DNA of 7,881 nt from an uncultured Amylibacter sp. (GCA_938001995.1 CALLAV010000163.1:1-7881); one strand, 5' to 3'. Counted from the first letter of the stretch, positions 1-5,695 are shown. The notes: a model not told the origin generated them from the sequence alone. Made by a program: numbers and translations.

Positions 1-8
1 AGGCACAA

Positions 9-39
9 TATAGAAAGGGCGCGGCCTGCGCCACGCCCT
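9..39 (-). terminator. Intrinsic terminator of glpX
   Basis: The arms 16-25 and 30-39 form a 10-bp GC-rich stem with a 4-base loop. The pair 22/33 is C-A on the plus strand but becomes a U-G wobble in the minus-strand RNA, so the stem is fully paired only when read leftwards. On the minus strand it is followed by TTTCTATATT, a short T-rich tail. It lies 22 bases past the glpX stop codon, so it should end the glpX transcript. Confidence 0.8.
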
Positions 40-61
40 AATCATTGCTTGATCTGATTCT

Positions 62-1027
62 TTAGCTGATCGGATTGCGATAGATCATGCGCCGCACTGA
101 CCCGGTTTTGGAGCGCATCAGGATCGTCTCTGCGGTCACAAAACTAACCTCGCGCTTGATGCCGGGCACCAGCGATCCATCCGTCACACCGGTGGCGGCA
201 AAGATCACATCACCGGTGACCATATCATCACGCGTATAGACCCGGTCAAAGTTGGTGATGCCTGCCTTTTTCGCGCGTCCACGTTCGTCATCATTGCGGA
301 ACATCAGGCGCCCGAAAATCTGCCCGCCCATGCATTTGAGCGCGGCTGCGGCCAACACGCCCTCGGGCGCGCCGCCAGATCCCATATACATATCAATACC
401 TGTCTGCGCCGGTTCTGCGGCATGCATCACACCAGCCACGTCACCATCAGTAATCAGCCGGATCGCAGCACCGGTGCTGCGGATCTCGGCGATCATCTCC
501 TCGTGGCGCGGGCGTTCCAGCACGCAGACCGTGATATCATTGGTGGAACAGCCTTTGGCCGCGGCCAAAGCCGACACACGCTCGGACGGCGACATATCAA
601 GCGTGACGACGCCGGTGCGAAAGCCGGGACCGATAGCAAGCTTGTCCATGTAAACGTCAGGCGCATGCAGCATAGAGCCGCGTGGGCCCATGGCGATCAC
701 GGTCAGCGCGTTTGGCATGTCTTTGGCGGTAAGGGTCGTGCCCTCTAGCGGGTCAAGGGCGATGTCTACACCCGGGCCGTTTCCTGTGCCGACTTCCTCG
801 CCAATGAACAGCATGGGTGCTTCGTCCCGTTCACCTTCACCAATCACCACCACGCCTGCGATATCGAGCATGTTGAGTTGTTCGCGCATGGCGTTCACAG
901 CCGCCTGATCCGCTGCTTTCTCGTCACCCCGACCGATCAGTTTGGCAGAAGCAATGGCCGCAGCTTCGGATACACGGGCAAGCCCCAAGGAAAGCATACG
1001 GTCGGCGAAATCAGCGGTATCAGTCAT
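62..1027 (-). CDS. glpX: Class II fructose-1,6-bisphosphatase GlpX
   Basis: This cytosolic enzyme hydrolyses fructose 1,6-bisphosphate to fructose 6-phosphate and phosphate in gluconeogenesis; in relatives with a Calvin cycle it can also serve on sedoheptulose bisphosphate. The 321-residue length is normal for GlpX. The motifs of the lithium-sensitive phosphatase fold are intact: GRGDEKAAD (31-39), IGEGERDEAP (62-71), DPLEGT (92-97) and GSGGAPEG (216-223). By comparison with E. coli GlpX, the metal ligands map to Asp35, a Glu in the GEGE motif, Asp92, Glu95 and Glu222. The start at 1027 is chosen because AGGGA lies about 8 bases upstream and the protein then begins MTDTADFADR as in relatives. 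The open frame runs 24 codons further upstream, but those residues do not look like part of the family. The gene is transcribed alone here: a divergent transporter lies upstream and a terminator directly downstream. The family assignment is firm. Confidence 0.96.
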   Translation of the reverse strand: MTDTADFADRMLSLGLARVSEAAAIASAKLIGRGDEKAADQAAVNAMREQLNMLDIAGVVVIGEGERDEAPMLFIGEEVGTGNGPGVDIALDPLEGTTLTAKDMPNALTVIAMGPRGSMLHAPDVYMDKLAIGPGFRTGVVTLDMSPSERVSALAAAKGCSTNDITVCVLERPRHEEMIAEIRSTGAAIRLITDGDVAGVMHAAEPAQTGIDMYMGSGGAPEGVLAAAALKCMGGQIFGRLMFRNDDERGRAKKAGITNFDRVYTRDDMVTGDVIFAATGVTDGSLVPGIKREVSFVTAETILMRSKTGSVRRMIYRNPIS

Positions 1028-1111
1028 GGTCGGTGTCCCTAAAGAATAAACGTGACGTCCCATTGCCGCAATTTGGGCAGTGATACAACACAAAACCATT
1101 TACAGGCTTAG

Positions 1112-1140
1112 GTTCTAGGGACATCTTGCACCACCGACAA
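1112..1140 (-). promoter_or_regulatory. Possible glpX promoter in the divergent gap
   Basis: On the minus strand a -35-like TTGTCG (1135-1140) and a -10-like TAGAAC (1112-1117) are separated by 17 bases. Each matches the sigma-70 consensus at 4 of 6 positions. This would give a glpX leader of roughly 75-80 bases. The gap 1028-1162 must hold promoters for both divergent genes, but I found no convincing plus-strand promoter for the transporter. A matching pair of 8-mers (1034-1041 and 1116-1123) also lies in the gap. Confidence 0.3.
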
Positions 1141-1162
1141 AAGCAAAAATACGGGGATGATT

Positions 1163-2038
1163 ATGGGAAATGTTCTGATTGATGTGGTTCTGCCGTTGGC
1201 GCTTGCGTTCATTATGTTCACCTTGGGCCTCGGCCTCAGGATTGCTGATTTCACGCGGGTCTTTGCGATGCCCAAGGCCTTTGCCGTGGGGTTTGTAAAC
1301 CAGATGATCCTGTTGCCGCTGGTTGGGTTCGCAATTGCCGTAGCTTTGGGAATGCCGCCAGAATTGGCCGTTGGAATGATGATCTTGGCCCTTGCTCCTG
1401 GTGGTGTGACGACCAACGTTCTTGCTAAGATTGGCAATGGGAACACGGCGCTGTCCATATCCTTGACCGCCGTTGTAACAATCGTTTCTGCGATCACTTT
1501 GCCGCTGATAATCGCTTTTGGCGTGCGCTATTTTATGGGGTCTGAAACGCCAGAAGTGAACACGCTGTCCCTGTCTATTACGATGTTTCTTATGACCGTT
1601 TTACCTGTTGCCTTGGGTATGATTGTGACCGCTTTGGCCCCCGGATTTGTTAACGGCGGCGGCCAGTGGCTGGGCCGCATTGCCGTTGTTCTTTTTGCGA
1701 TCATTGTGCTGGCGGCAATTTTGACCAATCTGGATGTTTTGTTTGCCAACATCGGCTCGCTTGGGCCTGCCACGATTTTGTTGATGGTGATAATGCTGGG
1801 TATCGGGCTGATTACAGCGAATATACTGGGTTTAAGCGTGAAAGACGCGACCACAGTGGCCGTTGAAACAGGCGTTCAGAACAGTACGCTGGGCATTGCA
1901 GTTGGGGCGATTTTGGCGGGGCAAATTCTGGGCGGTAGTGACGGGTTTTCAACCTTTGCATTGCCATCCGCAATGTATGGCGTGCTGATGTATCTTGGCG
2001 CTGTGCCGTTCGTATTGTGGCGACGCACTTTGCACTAA
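1163..2038 (+). CDS. BASS-family sodium:organic anion symporter
   Basis: This inner-membrane secondary transporter belongs to the bile acid:sodium symporter (BASS) family, whose bacterial members move organic anions such as pyruvate, pantoate or sulfonates with Na+. The 291 residues are almost wholly hydrophobic and give about nine or ten membrane segments. The family signature APGGVTTNVLAKIGNGNTAL spans 79-97. Residues equivalent to the sodium ligands of the Neisseria ASBT homologue are present: Thr84 (Ser in ASBT), Asn85, Ser98 and Thr102, then Glu235 and Gln239 in ETGVQNSTLG. Sodium coupling is therefore likely. An ATG at 1157 is also in frame, but GGGG at 1153-1156 would touch it; the ATG at 1163 has a 6-base spacing and gives the usual short N terminus. 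The gene converges on a GntR regulator across 7 bases, so the two are not an operon. The substrate cannot be read from the sequence. Confidence 0.93.
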   Translation: MGNVLIDVVLPLALAFIMFTLGLGLRIADFTRVFAMPKAFAVGFVNQMILLPLVGFAIAVALGMPPELAVGMMILALAPGGVTTNVLAKIGNGNTALSISLTAVVTIVSAITLPLIIAFGVRYFMGSETPEVNTLSLSITMFLMTVLPVALGMIVTALAPGFVNGGGQWLGRIAVVLFAIIVLAAILTNLDVLFANIGSLGPATILLMVIMLGIGLITANILGLSVKDATTVAVETGVQNSTLGIAVGAILAGQILGGSDGFSTFALPSAMYGVLMYLGAVPFVLWRRTLH

Positions 2039-2062
2039 AGAGGGGCTATTTCCGCTCTTTTT
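2037..2062. terminator. Bidirectional terminator between transporter and regulator
   Basis: AAAGAG (2037-2042) pairs with CTCTTT (2055-2060). Inside it, two more G-C pairs (2044-2045 with 2052-2053) follow a G-G mismatch, leaving a 6-base loop. On the plus strand the stem runs into five Ts (2058-2062); on the minus strand it ends in TCTTTA. It overlaps the stop codon of the transporter and the last codons and stop of the regulator, so one element serves two converging genes. Confidence 0.65.
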
Positions 2063-2816
2063 CGTGTTGATAGCGCATTTTGGCTACGTGTTCGTTTGCC
2101 TCTGACTTGCGGTCTTGGTGCATGCAGCTTTCGACAAAGTTCAGATGATCCTCAATCGCCTTGCGGGCCAGTTCGGGGTCGCGGGCGATGATGGCGTCAT
2201 GAATTTCGCGGTGCTGATCTAATAGCGCCGCGCGGGTCGTGCGCACTTTGAACATGACTTGGCGGTTGTAAAACACGCCCGCCCGCAACATTTCGAACAT
2301 GGACCGCATCATATGCAACATAAAGACGTTGTGCGATGCTTCGACGATGGCCATGTGGAATTCCGCATCAAGGGCGGCTTCTTCGGCGGGGTTGCGTTTG
2401 GTGTGGGCGCTTTCCATCTTTTTGAACAGTGTGGAAATCACTTTGAGGTCGGTATCACTGCCCACACGCGCGGCTCGTTCTGCGGCCAACCCCTCAAGGT
2501 CTTTGCGAAAGGCAATGTAATCGAACAGGGCTTCTTCGTGAGAGGAAAACAGTTTGATAAGGGGTTCGGAAAACGCAGAGCCGAGGACGTCGGCGACGAA
2601 GATGCCAGAGCCTGCGCGTGTGGTCAGCAAGCCGCGGTCGACCAGATCGGCAATGGCTTCGCGGATCGACGGACGCGACACGCCGAGGCGCTCGGACAGG
2701 TCCCGTTCGGAGGGCAAGCGTTCACCAGGGCGCAGGATTCCGCGCAAGATCAACTGTTCAATTTGGCGCACAACGGTATCAGCGACCCGTTCGGTTTGGA
2801 TTTTCTGAAATGGCAA
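2046..2816 (-). CDS. FadR-subfamily GntR transcriptional regulator
   Basis: This is a 256-residue ligand-responsive DNA-binding regulator of the PdhR/LldR type in the FadR branch of the GntR family. Residues 8-75 form the winged helix-turn-helix, with PGERLPSERDLSERLGVSRP (30-49), then IREAIADLVDRGLL and the wing TTRAGSGIFV. Residues about 95-230 are the helical FCD effector domain; Asp150, His154, His202 and His224 fit its usual metal/ligand site. Relatives bind carboxylates such as lactate, pyruvate or glycolate; the ligand here is unknown. The start is a TTG at 2814-2816, since AAGGAA lies 6 bases upstream and the protein then begins (M)PFQKIQTERV as in relatives. A longer in-frame TTG at 2873 would lie upstream of the predicted transcription start and is rejected. 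The gene is divergent from a secreted esterase and convergent with the BASS transporter. A promoter-operator overlap upstream suggests self-regulation. Confidence 0.93.
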   Translation of the reverse strand: MPFQKIQTERVADTVVRQIEQLILRGILRPGERLPSERDLSERLGVSRPSIREAIADLVDRGLLTTRAGSGIFVADVLGSAFSEPLIKLFSSHEEALFDYIAFRKDLEGLAAERAARVGSDTDLKVISTLFKKMESAHTKRNPAEEAALDAEFHMAIVEASHNVFMLHMMRSMFEMLRAGVFYNRQVMFKVRTTRAALLDQHREIHDAIIARDPELARKAIEDHLNFVESCMHQDRKSEANEHVAKMRYQHEKERK

Positions 2817-2841
2817 AAGCTGTTCCTTGGGTGTCCGGTTT

Positions 2842-2871
2842 GCGAATTGGTCTAATAATATGACCAGTCGC
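2842..2871. promoter_or_regulatory. Candidate GntR operator (imperfect inverted repeat)
   Basis: TGGTC (2848-2852) and GACCA (2862-2866) are perfect inverted half-sites 9 bases apart. The symmetry extends outwards to GCGA (2842-2845) and TCGC (2868-2871), with one inserted base and one mismatch. TGGT/ACCA half-sites are typical of PdhR/LldR-like regulators, though their usual spacer is shorter. The repeat covers the -10 box of the regulator's promoter and lies in the gap shared with the esterase, so it could control both genes. That regulatory role is inferred. Confidence 0.5.
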
Positions 2872-2883
2872 AATTTTCAGCAA
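2855..2883 (-). promoter_or_regulatory. Sigma-70-type promoter of the GntR regulator
   Basis: Read on the minus strand, TTGCTG (2878-2883) and TATTAT (2855-2860) are separated by exactly 17 bases. The -10 box matches the consensus at 5 of 6 positions. Transcription would start near 2848, giving a leader of about 30 bases before the TTG start codon at 2816. The -10 box lies inside the inverted repeat described as the operator. Confidence 0.6.
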
Positions 2884-2933
2884 GGATTCGCTCTGACAGG
2901 GAAATGTCTTGCACCCAACGCAAGCGCGCGGCA

Positions 2934-2958
2934 GCATTCCCTTAAAGACAGGGGAAGC
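2934..2958 (+). promoter_or_regulatory. Hairpin over the esterase ribosome-binding site
   Basis: TTCCC (2937-2941) pairs with GGGAA (2952-2956), and GC (2934-2935) pairs with GC (2957-2958) across a bulged A, with a 10-base loop. The 3' arm contains the GGGGAA Shine-Dalgarno of the esterase, which starts at 2960. A 13-codon mini-ORF (2904-2945) with its own AGGGAA ends inside the loop, so ribosomes reading it could open the hairpin. The pairing is visible in the sequence; the control role is a guess. Confidence 0.3.
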
Positions 2959-2959
2959 A

Positions 2960-3769
2960 ATGCGATTTATTTTAGGGCTTTTAATTTGGGTAAGTTTCAG
3001 CACGACGGCTTTGGCCTGTGGGCCTGATACAAAATGTATGGTTGGGGCTCGCCATTACTATGTTGCGATGCCAGCAGGTCATGACGGGCGAACTCCCGTT
3101 GGTGGCATTGTGTTTTCCCACGGGATGCAGGGTACAGCAAAGGGTGTGATGGGCAATGAAACACTGCGCGGGATTGCATCTGATCTGGGTGTGGCACTGA
3201 TTGCGGTGAAATCTGTAGGCGAGGATTGGAGCCTGCCCAATGGGCCGCGCAATGTGGCTCCCGTAAAGGGAACGTTTCAGTATTTTGATGCTGTGGTGCG
3301 CGATGTAACACAGCGTTTTGCGATTGATCCTGATCGGCTGTTGGCGACAGGCTATTCAGCTGGGGGCATGATGACGTGGAACCTTGTGTGCGAGCGGCCC
3401 CGCATGTTTGCGGCTTTTGCGCCGATGGCAGGGACGTTTTGGAAAGATCCGCCCAAACGCTGCAAGAAACCCGTGGCACATGTACTGCACATTCACGGGC
3501 TGACAGATTTGACTGTGCCCCTTGAAGGGCGCGTGATTAAGGGCGTGCGGCAGGGCAATGTCTATGATGTGCTGGCACGTTACAAGCGCATGGGGCGCTA
3601 TCGCGCGGCAGGCAACAGCACAGTGCCGTCGTTAGAGTTGGACTGTAAACTTAGCCAAAATCGACGCGGCAAAAGGCTCGATTTCTGTTTGTATCCAGGA
3701 CGGCACAAGTACGACAGCCGCTATGTACAATTTGCGTGGCGGCATTTTGAAAAAGCAGGCGTGTTTTAA
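2960..3769 (+). CDS. Secreted polyhydroxybutyrate depolymerase/LpqC-type esterase
   Basis: This is a predicted exported alpha/beta-hydrolase of the LpqC/PHB depolymerase-like esterase family, which cleaves ester bonds in polyesters or small (including feruloyl-type) esters. The 269-residue precursor starts with a signal peptide (1-19) ending in ALA before Cys20. Signal peptidase I cleavage fits best, because position -3 to the Cys is Ala rather than the Leu of a normal lipobox. The nucleophile is Ser133 in GYSAGG (131-136); Asp183 in HGLTDLTVP and His249 in YPGRHKY complete the triad. Six cysteines (20, 26, 144, 168, 229, 243) allow three disulfides, consistent with an extracytoplasmic site. 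The start at 2960 has AGGGGAA just upstream and begins the signal peptide correctly; an in-frame TTG 17 codons earlier (2909) would put charged residues in front. No starch-like binding domain or separate substrate-binding domain is present, so activity on solid PHB is uncertain. It is divergent from the GntR regulator. Confidence 0.85.
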   Translation: MRFILGLLIWVSFSTTALACGPDTKCMVGARHYYVAMPAGHDGRTPVGGIVFSHGMQGTAKGVMGNETLRGIASDLGVALIAVKSVGEDWSLPNGPRNVAPVKGTFQYFDAVVRDVTQRFAIDPDRLLATGYSAGGMMTWNLVCERPRMFAAFAPMAGTFWKDPPKRCKKPVAHVLHIHGLTDLTVPLEGRVIKGVRQGNVYDVLARYKRMGRYRAAGNSTVPSLELDCKLSQNRRGKRLDFCLYPGRHKYDSRYVQFAWRHFEKAGVF

Positions 3770-3773
3770 TGCA

Positions 3774-3801
3774 AAAGAGCGCAGCTAAGGCCGCGCTCTT
3801 T
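3774..3801. terminator. Bidirectional terminator between esterase and OmpA lipoprotein
   Basis: AAAGAGCGC (3774-3782) pairs perfectly with GCGCTCTTT (3793-3801). Inside, GC (3784-3785) pairs with GC (3790-3791) across an A-C mismatch that becomes a U-G wobble on the minus-strand RNA. The tails are TTTC on the plus strand and TTTTGC on the minus strand. It begins 4 bases after the esterase stop and 22 bases past the lipoprotein stop, so it serves both converging genes, the minus strand slightly better. Confidence 0.8.
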
Positions 3802-3823
3802 CAAAAATCATCTATGGTTTGGA

Positions 3824-4465
3824 TCAGCTTGTCGGGCGGATCACAATTTCAACGCGGCGGTTGGCGGCACGTCCATCTGCAGTGTCATTTGACGCCACGG
3901 ATTGGGTTTCACCACGGCCATAGGCGCGAATGCGGCTGCCAGAAACACCGTTGTTCAGTAGAATGTTTTCGACCGATGCTGCACGACGGGACGACAGGTT
4001 TTGGTTGTAGTTCGCATCGCCGACACTGTCAGTGTGCCCGATCACGTCCACCGTGCTGTCAGGGTATTCGTCCAAATTGTTCGCCAATGCGGCCAGATCA
4101 TCTTGCAATGTTCCACGTACAAACGTGCTGTCCGTGTCAAAGGTGATGGCCTCTGGAAGGGTGACGATCAGCTCGTTGCCTGTGTTGGTGATGGTCGCAC
4201 CAGACCCTGCAAGGTCTTGGCGCAAGTCTGCTTCTTGTTTGTCGAGCACGTTGCCGATGACAGCGCCCACGACACCGCCAACAACGCCAGCTTTGAGTGC
4301 GGAAGAGCTGGAATTGCCTGCAAGAATTTGCGAACCAACGCCAACTGCGGCCCCTATCACGGCGCCATTTCGGGTTTTTTGGTAATCTGGGTTGGACGGA
4401 TCATCACATGCTACCAGTGCAAAAACGGATACGGATGCAAGGATCAGAGGTGTTCTAAGTGCCAT
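3824..4465 (-). CDS. OmpA-family lipoprotein with glycine zipper
   Basis: This 213-residue envelope lipoprotein probably ties a membrane to peptidoglycan. The signal peptide ends in the lipobox LVAC, so the mature protein starts at Cys20. Residues 34-72 are a Gly/Ala-rich glycine-zipper segment (GAVIGAAVGVG, then GVVGGVVGAVIG), followed by a short charged helix. Residues about 97-211 are an OmpA-like domain with GHTDSVGDANYN (143-154), LSSRRAASVENIL (157-169) and GRAANRRVEI (198-207), the peptidoglycan-binding motifs of the YiaD type. The start has AAAGG about 7 bases upstream. Mature residues +2 and +3 are both Asp, which in E. coli would signal retention in the inner membrane. It lies 88 bases downstream of a methyltransferase gene on the same strand. 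No convincing promoter or terminator is visible in the gap, so read-through is possible, but no functional link is evident. Confidence 0.93.
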   Translation of the reverse strand: MALRTPLILASVSVFALVACDDPSNPDYQKTRNGAVIGAAVGVGSQILAGNSSSSALKAGVVGGVVGAVIGNVLDKQEADLRQDLAGSGATITNTGNELIVTLPEAITFDTDSTFVRGTLQDDLAALANNLDEYPDSTVDVIGHTDSVGDANYNQNLSSRRAASVENILLNNGVSGSRIRAYGRGETQSVASNDTADGRAANRRVEIVIRPTS

Positions 4466-4553
4466 TTTCTGGCCTTTCGTGTTTGCTCGTTATGGCGCAA
4501 ACATGGTCAGTTTAGGCAAGTTTACAAGGGTTTGATCCCGCACGAGCCTGTGA

Positions 4554-5429
4554 TCAGGCGGAATTTTGCGCAGACTGTAACGTTTCGGACTCAGGCCCGT
4601 GATCCGCATCAGCGCGTGCGCCTTCCCAAGCCAGAAGGGCGCGTTTGACGGGCAGACCCCAGTGATAGCCCCCCAATCCGCCCGATTTGCGCAAGGCGCG
4701 GTGGCACGGGATGAGCCAGCTGATCGGGTTGCGCCCGACGGCGGTTCCGACGGCACGCACGGCTTTGGGGTTGCCAATGGATTTCGCGATTTCGCCGTAG
4801 GTGGTGACGTGGCCTGTAGGAACGTTGAGAAGTGCTTCCCACACTTTGATCTGAAACGGTGCGCCGATGAGGTGGAGGTTCGCGGTGTCGCCGCCGACAA
4901 TGGCGTCTACCTTGGTTTGCAGGGCGGTCTCGTTCTGCACATAGGTCGCGTCGGGCCAACGTTTTTGCATGTCCGCAAGAGACCAGTCGCGGCCAAATTC
5001 AGCCGTAAAGCCCATACCGCAAATGCCACGCGGGGTGGCGGCGACGATCATTTCGCCAAAGGGGCTGTCAAACCAGCCCCATGTGATGGTCAGACCCTTG
5101 CCCTTGGCAGCGAATTCGCCAGGACTCATGGCCTCCCAAGTCAGGAACAGATCGTGCAGACGGCCCGTACCCGAAAGACCCGTTTCGTGCGCGGTGTCTA
5201 GGAGTGTGAAGCGATCCCGTAACAGGGATTTCGCATGATCGAGCGTGAGGTATTGTTGATAGCGTTTGGGAGACACGCCCGCCCATTGGGAGAAAACCCG
5301 CTGAAAGTGCATGGGCGAGAGACCGACGGCATTTGCGACCTCTTCCAGGCGTGGCTGTTCGCCAACGGTGGAGTCGATGTAGTCGATGGCACGTTTGATA
5401 ACGGCGTGGTGGTATGGATCATGTGTCAT
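4554..5429 (-). CDS. AraC-type HTH / O6-alkylguanine-DNA methyltransferase fusion
   Basis: This is a suicide DNA repair protein that transfers alkyl groups from O6-alkylguanine to its own cysteine, fused to an AraC-type DNA-binding domain. Residues 8-106 are the AraC domain, ending in the family signature from GVSPKRYQQY to SPGEF. Residues about 113-272 are the Ogt-like part: the N-terminal ribonuclease-H-like piece, then PFQIKVWEALLNVPTGHVTTY and LIPCHRALRKSGGLGGYHWG, with the acceptor Cys242 in PCHR. The N-terminal Ada zinc domain, whose Cys38 senses methyl phosphotriesters in E. coli Ada, is absent, so any autoinduction must work differently. The AraC half may mainly aid DNA binding. The start is uncertain: the ATG at 5429 matches the typical length but has no good Shine-Dalgarno, while ATG 5453 has a weak GGGTGG about 9 bases upstream and GTG 5465 is also in frame. 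A 5-bp hairpin at the stop lacks a T-tract. Confidence 0.92.
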   Translation of the reverse strand: MTHDPYHHAVIKRAIDYIDSTVGEQPRLEEVANAVGLSPMHFQRVFSQWAGVSPKRYQQYLTLDHAKSLLRDRFTLLDTAHETGLSGTGRLHDLFLTWEAMSPGEFAAKGKGLTITWGWFDSPFGEMIVAATPRGICGMGFTAEFGRDWSLADMQKRWPDATYVQNETALQTKVDAIVGGDTANLHLIGAPFQIKVWEALLNVPTGHVTTYGEIAKSIGNPKAVRAVGTAVGRNPISWLIPCHRALRKSGGLGGYHWGLPVKRALLAWEGARADADHGPESETLQSAQNSA

Positions 5430-5442
5430 AGGGGTAATGTGG

Positions 5443-5468
5443 CGGGTGGGCATGCTATTTGCCACCCG
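5443..5468. repeat. Inverted repeat at the 5' end of the methyltransferase gene
   Basis: CGGGTGG (5443-5449) and CCACCCG (5462-5468) are perfect inverted copies, 12 bases apart. They sit just upstream of the ATG at 5429 and enclose the alternative ATG at 5453. In minus-strand RNA they would form a 7-bp GC-rich hairpin; as DNA they could be an operator. Which, if either, applies cannot be told from the sequence. Confidence 0.4.
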
Positions 5469-5526
5469 TTTCTTGCGGGAATCTGGGGGTGGCTTGCGCC
5501 CCTGTTACCAATGTTGCGCGATTTAC

Positions 5527-5664
5527 ATGTGTGAGCAGTGTGCGAATTGCAGGCGGCCTTTGCTAGGCAGGTATCAAACATGCTGGAACTGCGGACTGAA
5601 ATACACTTCAAACGACGTAAGTGCATACCTTGACATGATTTTTACCAATCCTAAACTGATTTAG
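5527..5664 (+). CDS. Possible 45-residue zinc-ribbon protein
   Basis: This small ORF begins MCEQCANCRRP. Its pattern CxxC (CANC), 10 residues, CxxC (CWNC) followed by GLKY is the shape of a zinc ribbon, a small zinc-binding fold used in nucleic acid or protein contacts. In the same frame upstream, another CYQC precedes the ATG; a longer version from ATG 5452 (70 residues) would carry four CxxC pairs but would overlap the possible upstream starts of the divergent methyltransferase gene. No good ribosome-binding site is seen before 5527. The promoter for the ankyrin gene lies inside its last codons, which weakens the case for an expressed gene. It may be a real small protein, a decayed gene or chance; I do not recognise a family. 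Confidence 0.35.
   Translation: MCEQCANCRRPLLGRYQTCWNCGLKYTSNDVSAYLDMIFTNPKLI
5630..5657 (+). promoter_or_regulatory. Sigma-70-type promoter of the ankyrin-repeat gene
   Basis: A perfect -35 box TTGACA (5630-5635) is followed after 16 bases by TAAACT (5652-5657), a 4-of-6 match to the -10 consensus. Transcription would start around 5664 in an AT-rich stretch, leaving a leader of about 30 bases before the ATG at 5696. No obvious operator surrounds it. Confidence 0.5.
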
Positions 5665-5695
5665 AATTATTTAACATTATTAGGCGATGACCAAA

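Noticed and set aside
1028..1099. Upstream extension of glpX by 24 codons
   Set aside because: The ATG at 1027 has a proper Shine-Dalgarno, and the extra residues do not resemble the family N terminus.
2259..2855. 198-residue plus-strand ORF opposite the GntR gene
   Set aside because: It is an antisense shadow of a strongly recognisable regulator, without family motifs, and it runs through the regulator's promoter.
2909..2959. Upstream extension of the esterase to a TTG at 2909
   Set aside because: It would put 17 polar residues before an otherwise standard signal peptide; the ATG at 2960 has AGGGGAA in place.
4546..4559. Hairpin GCCTG/CAGGC at the methyltransferase stop as a terminator
   Set aside because: The stem is only 5 bp and no T-tract follows on either strand.
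4001..4648. 215-residue plus-strand ORF opposite the OmpA lipoprotein
   Set aside because: It spans the antisense of one gene, a gap and the tail of another, and shows no domain character or ribosome-binding site.
4599..5201. 200-residue plus-strand ORF opposite the methyltransferase
   Set aside because: It is a GC-driven antisense shadow; the minus-strand protein has intact catalytic motifs.
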